A stretch of 9,668 nt of DNA from Puniceicoccales bacterium (GTDB lineage Bacteria; Verrucomicrobiota; Verrucomicrobiia; Opitutales; JAIRLM01), in NCBI GenBank assembly GCA_031258995.1, contig JAIRMB010000032.1, positions 1 to 9,668 on the forward strand. Reading direction: 5' to 3'. Under the pieces are notes generated by a model, which did no database searches, had not been told where the DNA came from, and saw only the letters and a list, made by a program, of their open reading frames with translations. A program made the translations under genes and the position numbers. Positions 1 to 4,793 of the stretch are shown piece after piece. The first letter of the stretch is position 1. Each line of letters starts with the position of its first letter.

Positions 1-378
1 GAAAAACATTCCATCGAGTTCTGCGGCAAGTACTTCTACTCTCGCGGGAACGGCGAAGATTTCGTACGGGAGGAGATTTCCTTCCGGCCGACGAATTCCC
101 ACCGGGTCCGGCTCGGCGGTCGGCTCGCCTACCCGTACCACTGGAAGCTAGCTCCTTGGTGCGGAGCATTTTACGAGCGCGAATTCGCCGGCACGGCCCG
201 CGGCAGCGCGGGCGGGCTGGAAATCCCACAACCTTCATTGAAGGGCGGCTCCACGGCCGGCGAACTGGGCCTCTCCTACCGGCCCAGCGCCGCCGCCGCC
301 ATCGACCTCGCCCTCCACGGCTCCGCCGGCCGGCAGAAGAGCGTAAGCGGCTCCCTGCGAGCGAGATATGAGTTCTGA
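1..378 (+). CDS. Autotransporter outer-membrane beta-barrel domain, C-terminal 125 residues (5' end outside window)
   Basis: This reading frame is open from the first base to the TGA at 376-378, so the gene begins upstream of the window. The 125 visible residues show the alternating aromatic and polar pattern of outer-membrane strands (for example KYFYSR, WCGAFYEREF). They end in GSLRARYEF, the terminal-Phe strand that the Bam complex recognises in outer-membrane barrels. The motif order, an 'R..GGRLAYPY' strand, then 'Y.REF.G.A', then 'ELGLSYRP', then a final 'ARYEF' strand, matches the last strands of the classical autotransporter (type V secretion) beta domain. In that family the barrel anchors an exported passenger domain at the surface; the passenger is not in the window. 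A strong hairpin follows, so this gene probably ends its own transcript. The beta-domain call is fairly sure; the passenger function is unknown. Confidence 0.85.
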   Translation, partial: EKHSIEFCGKYFYSRGNGEDFVREEISFRPTNSHRVRLGGRLAYPYHWKLAPWCGAFYEREFAGTARGSAGGLEIPQPSLKGGSTAGELGLSYRPSAAAAIDLALHGSAGRQKSVSGSLRARYEF

Positions 379-488
379 TCTCGCGGCCGGAATTTACTTT
401 TCCTTTCGCCGATCCAACGGGCATCCGGATATTTGGGCGGAGCCCGAAATTCGGCGGCTCCGGAAATTCCCAATTTCTAAAACTTCGG

Positions 489-521
489 GCCCCCGCGGCG
501 CGCTTTGCGCGCCGCGGGGGC
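489..521 (+). terminator. Strong GC-rich hairpin, probable transcription terminator of the autotransporter gene
   Basis: A perfect 15-bp inverted repeat (GCCCCCGCGGCGCGC and its complement) is separated by a TTT loop. It lies about 110 bp after the autotransporter stop codon. The stretch that follows is only weakly T-rich (TATTGCGTTTT), so it is not a textbook intrinsic terminator. A stem this long and GC-rich between two genes would nevertheless block or stabilise a transcript end. It separates the autotransporter from fmt. Confidence 0.7.
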
Positions 522-547
522 TATTGCGTTTTCCAAAATGCGCGTTT

Positions 548-1495
548 ATGTGGCTACTTGTGCATCGCATCGCGTTTATCGGATCCGATGGCATCGGCGA
601 AAGGACCCTTGCCTGGCTGGCCGCGAACGATCGAAAGCTATTCCGATTGGCCGGTGTCGTCTGTGGCCAGGACGTCCGCGCCGGTAGAGGGATGAAATTG
701 CAGAAAAATTCCATAGGGAAACTGGCTGCGCGACTGGGACTAGAACTTTTGCAGACGGACCGGCCCAACGGGGATCTGCTTCCCTGGCTCCGAGAGCGAG
801 AGGTGGACTTGGCTATCATTTTTGCCTACGGGCACATACTGGTCCAAGCCGTGCTGGACGGCCTGCCGCTGGGTTTTCTCAACCTGCATGCGTCCCTCCT
901 GCCGGAACTGCGCGGTCCCAGTCCCATCGAAGGGGCGATTTTGCAGCGAAAAAAGAAAACGGGCATCACACTCATGAAAATGGTGCTCCGCATGGACGCG
1001 GGACCGATCTATGGCCGCCTTTCCCTGCCGATTGCGGCGAAGGAAACGGCGCCAACCCTGCGAGAAAAACTGGGGAGCCTCGCGCCATCGCTGCTAATGA
1101 CCTATCTGCCGGGAATCTTGGACGGCTCCCTAAGGCCCACGGAGCAGGACGAATCGCTTGCTACCTATACGAAAATGATTCGGAAAGAGGACGGGCGGTT
1201 GAATTTCTCTCTATCGGCGGCCCAATTGGAAGCGCAGGTGCGGGCCTATGGTACTTGGCCGGGAAGCTTTTTTCCTCTCGGCGCCGTGAACGTGCGGGTC
1301 GGACGAGCGGAGATAGGTCCCACCGTAGACGGTGTGGCTCCGGGGGCCGTGTTGGGGCTAAGGGAAGATTTTTTAGAAATCGCCGCGGCCGAAGGCACCC
1401 TCCGTTGCCGGGAGCTGCAGCTGCCCACACGGAAAATGCTGCCGGCTAAGATCGTCTGGGAACGGCTGACGGCGGCCACGGAACTAGTCCGATGA
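548..1495 (+). CDS. fmt: Methionyl-tRNA formyltransferase
   Basis: This cytoplasmic enzyme formylates initiator Met-tRNA using 10-formyl-tetrahydrofolate. The N-terminal formyltransferase domain opens with the strand RIAFIGSD. The loop RAGRGMKL (residues 44-51) matches the tRNA-contacting loop of the family. Asn112 and His114 in NLHASLLP and Asp150 in MDAGP sit at the spacing of the catalytic Asn-x-His and Asp. The following RGPSPIEGAI matches the RGAAPI segment. The C-terminal tRNA-binding domain starts near residue 225 with AYGTWPGSFF. From ATG 548 the protein has 315 residues, the family's usual length. The frame is open back to before 368, but that extension is not conserved-looking. GTG 560 would give MHRIAFIG and is an equally good start; neither has a clear Shine-Dalgarno. 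No deformylase gene is adjacent. It looks intact. Confidence 0.95.
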   Translation: MWLLVHRIAFIGSDGIGERTLAWLAANDRKLFRLAGVVCGQDVRAGRGMKLQKNSIGKLAARLGLELLQTDRPNGDLLPWLREREVDLAIIFAYGHILVQAVLDGLPLGFLNLHASLLPELRGPSPIEGAILQRKKKTGITLMKMVLRMDAGPIYGRLSLPIAAKETAPTLREKLGSLAPSLLMTYLPGILDGSLRPTEQDESLATYTKMIRKEDGRLNFSLSAAQLEAQVRAYGTWPGSFFPLGAVNVRVGRAEIGPTVDGVAPGAVLGLREDFLEIAAAEGTLRCRELQLPTRKMLPAKIVWERLTAATELVR

Positions 1496-1676
1496 TGACC
1501 ATGGCGTAGAAAAGTGGAAGCAAAGCCACGGTAGGCCGTGCCAGGCGCCGCTGAAAGACGTAGCTCAGGGTGCCGATAAAATAGGCGGCGTCCCGATAGC
1601 AGGCCAGCTGGCCGGCCGATTCCCAGCGTCCGGGAAGTTTTTTTCCGACCCCGCGCGAGAGAGGGAACAGCGCCAT
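1446..1676 (-). CDS. Possible small inner-membrane protein overlapping the fmt 3' end
   Basis: This 76-codon frame starts at ATG 1676, preceded by a weak purine stretch (GGGGAAAA), and ends at TAG 1446. It overlaps the last 50 bases of fmt tail-to-tail. The protein has a basic N-terminal half and one convincing hydrophobic segment near its C-terminus (VALLPLFYAMVIIGLVPW). A second, more weakly hydrophobic stretch precedes it (DAAYFIGTLSYVF). Codon third positions are mostly G or C, like the surrounding genes, which supports coding. The frame could also begin at GTG 1757. I do not recognise a family, and a chance frame on the opposite strand of GC-rich DNA remains possible. The bases between 1677 and 1890 otherwise show nothing I can name. 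Confidence 0.35.
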   Translation of the reverse strand: MALFPLSRGVGKKLPGRWESAGQLACYRDAAYFIGTLSYVFQRRLARPTVALLPLFYAMVIIGLVPWPPSAVPRRS

Positions 1677-1890
1677 TTTTCCCCGATACGCCGCCGCTCC
1701 ATTGCCGGCCCAAATCGGTGGAGTAGTGGGCCGGCTGCGCCGAATTGTCAGCACCACCGATGCCCAGGACCGTCCGAAATGGCCGACACAATGGCGGCCG
1801 CTGCCGCCCCGGTCTGATTTTTACAGAAAGGAGAAGCCGGCTCCAGCCATCCGGGCCGAGAGATTTGTCGGACCGATCTTCTTTTTCGGG

Positions 1891-2499
1891 TCAGATCGAG
1901 AAAAACCTGGTCCGTTGCTGCCGGGTCCGGGCGACCGGCCCGGGAATTTTTCGGAATTCACTGCCCAGGTGGCCCAAATAGTAAATTTTTCGCGGCGAAT
2001 TGGAAGAGACAGAATCATCTTCGGCAAAGGTCACGTAGAGCGCGTCACCGTCAATCTCGAGGTCGAAACCCACGTTGAGCCGACGGATGCGGTCTAGAGT
2101 TTCCTCGCCGTCCAGCAGACCATCCACAAGGAGATAGCGCTGGGCGTGAGGGTTATGCAGAATGTCGCCGTCGAACAGCAACTCCAGGGCGGTCCGGCCG
2201 GCTAGACCGGCGCAGTGCAGGTAGGCCTCCGTGCGGCGATGATCCAACTGAATTTTCAAAATGCGCACATCGAGAAACCCTTCATCGATGGTCAATTGGC
2301 CGGCGGGACCGACCGTGAGCCGCTCGCAGCCCTGGGGCCAGTTCGACAGCGACTGACGGTCGAGGACTTCTAACCTAGCGATTTGGCCATCACTTACGTC
2401 CGCTAAAGCCGACCATTTCCCCGTTGATCTGGCTTCTTGGGCCGCCGTAGAGGTCAGAAGGGCAATCGAAAATTTCCCCAGTGTCTGAAAGAAGTGCAC
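1891..2499 (-). CDS. Hypothetical protein with probable Sec signal peptide
   Basis: The 202-residue product starts at GTG 2499, chosen because a good Shine-Dalgarno (AGGGAAGG) lies just upstream, and ends at TGA 1891. Residues 1-22 resemble an export signal. There is a short N-region ending in Lys, a hydrophobic core (FSIALLTSTAA), and a small-residue cleavage site around Ala-Ala-Gln. No lipobox cysteine is present, so a soluble periplasmic or secreted protein is more likely than a lipoprotein. The mature part is rich in charged and beta-prone stretches (ERLTVGPAGQLTIDEGFLDVRILKIQLD, here given as GQLTIDEGFLDVRILKIQL at residues 67-85). It contains a VGFDLEIDGDALYVTFAEDD block near residues 143-162. 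I recognise no family. It lies 106 bp downstream of another gene on the same strand and could be co-transcribed with it. Confidence 0.75.
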   Translation of the reverse strand: MHFFQTLGKFSIALLTSTAAQEARSTGKWSALADVSDGQIARLEVLDRQSLSNWPQGCERLTVGPAGQLTIDEGFLDVRILKIQLDHRRTEAYLHCAGLAGRTALELLFDGDILHNPHAQRYLLVDGLLDGEETLDRIRRLNVGFDLEIDGDALYVTFAEDDSVSSNSPRKIYYLGHLGSEFRKIPGPVARTRQQRTRFFSI

Positions 2500-2503
2500 A
2501 GCG

Positions 2504-2511
2504 CCTTCCCT
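2504..2511 (-). promoter_or_regulatory. Shine-Dalgarno that fixes the GTG start at 2499
   Basis: On the minus strand AGGGAAGG is followed by CGCT and then GTG. It is the clearest ribosome binding site in the window; most other genes here have none. Confidence 0.6.
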
Positions 2512-2605
2512 GGCTAAATTTTCGGACCAATCAAGAATTTTTCATCCACCTCTGCGCGCGTCGCCATGCGTGGGCTTTGTCCCAAACGCCCGCGAACGGC
2601 ACGCG

Positions 2606-3649
2606 CTAGCGATCGAGGCCTTCTACTTCCGCTACGGCATCGGACCAAGTAGTTTCCCTCATTTCTTCGCTAATAGTGGAGAAAAGATTTTTTACGCATT
2701 GGTACTCCGGGCTATCCTCTCCGTGGCGCTGTAGCGCGAATCGGAGAAGATTGCTGGCGGGTCCTCCCGCCCCTTCGCTCCCGGCTACCGGTCGAAGCAA
2801 AGCTTCCGCAAAACGACCTCGGGGTGGAGCATTCACGAAAAAATCCAGAATAACTCCCTGCTCTGTCCTCATCAGTTGATCAATGAGGCCCTCTTGGGCG
2901 GACGTGGTTTCAAGTTCTCCGCTGGGGGAGAACTTCGCACGAAGTTCGCCGAGGGGGACCACCCTGTCTTCACAGTCAATTTCTTCGAAAAATGGCACTA
3001 TGTGCCCAGAATCGTCGGCCAACCGCTGCATTCTCTGGCAATCGGCGTAGCACTCTGCAAGGTAAAATCGCCTGTTTTCATCGCTGCCAAGGCCTCTGTC
3101 TATCAGCATGCGCGCCCATTTTGTAAATTCAGGGGATTGGGCGGCTAAACTCGTCGCGCAAAATCTTACAAAGTTCCCACGTTCCCCGCCGCCGATTCTG
3201 CCGATTAAGAAACGCTCGCGGGTGCACAGATCTTGTACATCGTCCTGACTTAGGGCCTCATCGGCCATCTCCAGTAGATCTGCCATATCTTGTGTATTCC
3301 TCGCAAAAGATTCTGGGTCGGAAGAATTTAGCAAGTAAGGCAACTGGGCCATGATGGATAGGAAGAGATTTATGCGGGACACGCCAAAACTCTTCGCCAA
3401 AAGCGCGTTGCGCTTCTGTTGGAGGGAAAGTTTTTTTAAGTTGGCGACGAAAGCACGCGCGTCGTGCGCGATTGCGACTAAGGGAGACTGCTCAAGAGTG
3501 ACATTGGCAAAACGCTCCTCCTTAGATACGAGGAAATGGAAAAATAGACTTAGATACTCGAATAGCCCAATTGCTCCGAGTTTTCGCAGATTGGTGGCAT
3601 CATGAAAATTCCGTATTGCCCCGTATTGCCCCGTATTGCCCCGTATTGC
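2606..3649 (-). CDS. Unrecognised alpha-helical protein, main reading frame (no proper start; frame broken at the 10-bp repeat)
   Basis: The frame runs from just inside the 10-bp repeat to TAG 2606 with no internal stop, giving about 347 codons. Between the repeat and codon 3400 it has no ATG, GTG or TTG; only the TTG at 3400 or the ATG at 3352 could start a shorter 264- or 248-residue product, and neither has a Shine-Dalgarno. The unstarted stretch nevertheless looks like real protein: amphipathic helices such as LGAIGLFEYLSLFFHFLVS and LVAIAHDARAFVANLKKL continue smoothly into SFGVSRINLFLSIMAQLPYLL. The rest is helix-rich and acidic (for example MADLLEMADEALSQDD) with no catalytic motif, signal peptide or membrane segment I can identify. 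The natural start therefore probably lies upstream in another frame (see 3600-3761). The gene is AT-richer than its neighbours. Function unknown. Confidence 0.7.
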   Translation of the reverse strand, partial: AIRGNTGQYGAIRNFHDATNLRKLGAIGLFEYLSLFFHFLVSKEERFANVTLEQSPLVAIAHDARAFVANLKKLSLQQKRNALLAKSFGVSRINLFLSIMAQLPYLLNSSDPESFARNTQDMADLLEMADEALSQDDVQDLCTRERFLIGRIGGGERGNFVRFCATSLAAQSPEFTKWARMLIDRGLGSDENRRFYLAECYADCQRMQRLADDSGHIVPFFEEIDCEDRVVPLGELRAKFSPSGELETTSAQEGLIDQLMRTEQGVILDFFVNAPPRGRFAEALLRPVAGSEGAGGPASNLLRFALQRHGEDSPEYQCVKNLFSTISEEMRETTWSDAVAEVEGLDR

Positions 3650-3650
3650 C
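3611..3650. repeat. Four perfect tandem copies of a 10-bp unit inside a coding region
   Basis: CCGTATTGCC is repeated exactly four times with no mismatch. The unit length is not a multiple of three, so each gain or loss of a copy shifts the frame of the minus-strand gene. Three copies encode the decapeptide GNTGQYGAIR in the joined frame. Perfect identity among copies implies recent expansion or continuing slippage. Confidence 0.97.
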
Positions 3651-3663
3651 TAGTATCGGTACT

Positions 3664-3681
3664 TTGTCCGCCTTGTCCGCC
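3664..3681. repeat. Two tandem copies of a 9-bp unit next to the 10-bp repeat
   Basis: TTGTCCGCC occurs twice in direct succession, 13 bp beyond the 10-bp array. On the minus strand it encodes Ala-Asp-Lys twice, so it is frame-neutral. It suggests that this 5' segment is prone to slippage. Confidence 0.8.
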
Positions 3682-3767
3682 GCGTTAAGGTCCTCCAACT
3701 CATCGGCCCCCCGATCAAGAAGATCCCACGTTGATCTGCGATCAAGTCTCAAACTGGCCACGCAGAC

Positions 3768-3796
3768 AGTGTAGCCACATTGGCTGTGTTTGTAAA
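3768..3796 (-). promoter_or_regulatory. Candidate sigma-70 promoter for the repeat-containing gene
   Basis: On the minus strand a TTTACA -35 box (3791-3796) is separated by exactly 17 bp from a TACACT -10 box (3768-3773). The predicted start of transcription falls at about 3761, on or next to the GTG codon there. That would make a GTG 3761 start leaderless, or favour the TTG at 3698 with its upstream G-tract. It is called from consensus similarity only. Confidence 0.45.
3773..3785. promoter_or_regulatory. Inverted repeat in the promoter spacer, possible operator
   Basis: AGCCA and TGGCT flank a CAT centre. The repeat lies almost wholly between the -35 and -10 boxes proposed for the minus-strand gene, where a bound repressor would block polymerase. 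It is short, so chance is a real alternative. Confidence 0.3.
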
Positions 3797-3829
3797 GCAG
3801 ATAAAAGCGAACCTATGAATCATCGTGGA

Positions 3830-3847
3830 CGCACGTAGAAACGTGCG
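3830..3847. promoter_or_regulatory. Perfect 7-bp stem with a 4-base loop in the divergent intergenic region
   Basis: CGCACGT-AGAA-ACGTGCG lies between the divergent repeat-containing gene and xth, about 10 bp upstream of the proposed xth -35 box. It has no T-tract on either side, so an operator or processed RNA structure is more likely than a terminator. Confidence 0.35.
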
Positions 3848-3858
3848 GCATTAAGATC

Positions 3859-3886
3859 TTTTCACGTAAAGAAAATTCTCTATAAG
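3859..3886 (+). promoter_or_regulatory. Candidate promoter of xth
   Basis: TTTTCA (3859-3864) and TATAAG (3881-3886) are separated by 16 bp. The -10 box ends 8 bases before the GTG start, so the transcript would be nearly leaderless. The same bases contain AAGGGA, which could alternatively act as a Shine-Dalgarno 5 bases before GTG. Confidence 0.4.
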
Positions 3887-3894
3887 GGACCGTC

Positions 3895-4662
3895 GTGCGT
3901 CTAATTTCTTGGAACGTTAATGGGTTGCGTTCAGTTTTGCAGAAAAGCTATCGCTCGCTGTTAGAATCTTACCATCCGGACGTTCTCTGTCTTCAGGAGA
4001 CGAAAGTCGGTCCGCGGACGGAACTGCCCGATTTGGGCCCATTCCCCTATCGATATTTGCACTGCGCCGATCGACCCGGCTACTCCGGCACGGCGGTCCT
4101 AAGCAAATTCCCTCCGGCGGCCTACGACTGTGCGACGGCGCTCGACGGTTTACTGGAGCCCAGAGAAGGCCGGCTGCAGCTGCTGGATTTCGACGCCTTC
4201 TATTTGGTAAATGTCTACGTTCCCAATGCACGGGCAGAGCTGGACCGTTTGCCGTTTCGTTGCGATCGTTGGGATCCGGAGTTTCTGACGCTACTGCGGA
4301 ACCTGCAAGAAAAGAAGAGCGCTGTGGCCTGTGGGGATTTTAACGTTGCCCATGGCCCCATCGATTTGGCCCGACCGGACAAAAATCGGGGCTGCGCTGG
4401 GTTCACAGACGGGGAGCGGGCCGGCTTTGGCGCCTATCTGGAGGCCGGTTTCGTGGACGTCTTCCGGGCTCTCCATCCGAATCGGACCGGCGCCTACAGT
4501 TGGTGGTCCTACCGGTCCGGCGCTCGCGAAAGGAACGTGGGCTGGCGCATCGACTACTTCCTCGCATCGCCGGAGCTCATGGGGGCCGTCCGCCGTTGCG
4601 AAATTTTAGCGGAGGTGGGTGGCTCTGACCACGGACCAGTCCTGCTGGACCTTCAAATTTAA
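3895..4662 (+). CDS. xth: Exodeoxyribonuclease III / AP endonuclease (ExoIII-ExoA family)
   Basis: This 255-residue metal-dependent nuclease cuts DNA at abasic sites and removes 3'-blocking groups in base-excision repair. The endonuclease/exonuclease/phosphatase fold residues are all visible. Asn7 is in SWNVNGLR and Glu35 in CLQETK. Tyr108 is in YVPNA, and Asp148 and Asn150 are in GDFNVAH. The WRIDYFL block follows, and the terminal Asp245-His246 lies in SDHGP. The length and the full motif set indicate an intact enzyme. The GTG start places Met directly before the RLISWNVNG strand, as in the family, and no longer start is sensible. It is transcribed divergently from the repeat-containing gene and is followed by about 130 bp without an obvious terminator. 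Confidence 0.95.
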   Translation: MRLISWNVNGLRSVLQKSYRSLLESYHPDVLCLQETKVGPRTELPDLGPFPYRYLHCADRPGYSGTAVLSKFPPAAYDCATALDGLLEPREGRLQLLDFDAFYLVNVYVPNARAELDRLPFRCDRWDPEFLTLLRNLQEKKSAVACGDFNVAHGPIDLARPDKNRGCAGFTDGERAGFGAYLEAGFVDVFRALHPNRTGAYSWWSYRSGARERNVGWRIDYFLASPELMGAVRRCEILAEVGGSDHGPVLLDLQI

Positions 4663-4756
4663 ACCTCATCGGTAATTTTCCGCCCTTGTCGCTTTTCCGT
4701 GCTAGCCGCGCGAGAAGACCCCCTCGATAGATGTGACTTTTTTAAGTGAATAGCAG

Positions 4757-4784
4757 TTGTTGAAGTCTGCTTTTTTCGTAAAAT
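4757..4784 (+). promoter_or_regulatory. Weak candidate promoter upstream of the kinase-like gene
   Basis: TTGTTG (4757-4762) and TAAAAT (4779-4784) are 16 bp apart in an AT-rich stretch. The -10 box ends 9 bases before the GTG start at 4794, with no Shine-Dalgarno between them. The -35 match is poor; the -10 match and its position are the better evidence. Confidence 0.3.
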
Positions 4785-4793
4785 AACCTATCT

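Larger units (their letters stand above)
3600..3761 (-). pseudogene. Out-of-frame 5' segment of the 2606-3649 gene (N-terminus in the OFF configuration)
   Basis: A 53-residue frame begins at GTG 3761, or at TTG 3698 where GGGGGG lies 8 bases upstream. It reads MASLRLDRRSTWDLL, then DRGADELEDLNAADKADK, then through the repeat, and stops at TGA 3600-3602 immediately after it. Its frame differs from the downstream gene by one register. If the repeat had three units instead of four, this frame would continue directly as ...GAIRNFHDATNLRKLG into the main gene. The fused protein would be 381 residues from GTG 3761 or 360 from TTG 3698. I therefore treat it as the true 5' end of that gene rather than as a separate gene. 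Whether it is a reversible OFF state, a decayed gene or an assembly error cannot be told from one sequence. Confidence 0.6.

Noticed and set aside
156..371. Plus-strand frame of 71 codons
   Set aside because: It is an Arg/Pro-rich shadow of the autotransporter barrel frame, which is open from base 1 and has clear family features.
1246..1791. Minus-strand 181-codon frame across the fmt 3' half
   Set aside because: It covers 250 bases of fmt in antisense, has low-complexity Arg/Ser/Pro composition, and has no domain-like pattern. The alternative minus frame at 1446-1676 is more protein-like.
1702..2097. Plus-strand 131-codon frame
   Set aside because: It is antisense to the probable exported protein at 1891-2499, which has a Shine-Dalgarno and a signal peptide. 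The plus-strand product is Pro/Arg-rich without structure.
2606..3649. Type III secretion gatekeeper (SctW/YopN/CopN-like) identity for the switchable gene
   Set aside because: Size and helical character are compatible, but I could not see a family motif and no secretion-system gene is nearby, so no function was assigned.
3611..3650. Tandem 10-bp units as a CRISPR array
   Set aside because: The units are contiguous with no spacers and are far shorter than CRISPR repeats.
4663..4793. Terminator after xth
   Set aside because: T-runs are present (about 4739-4744 and 4771-4776), but no stem of useful length precedes them.
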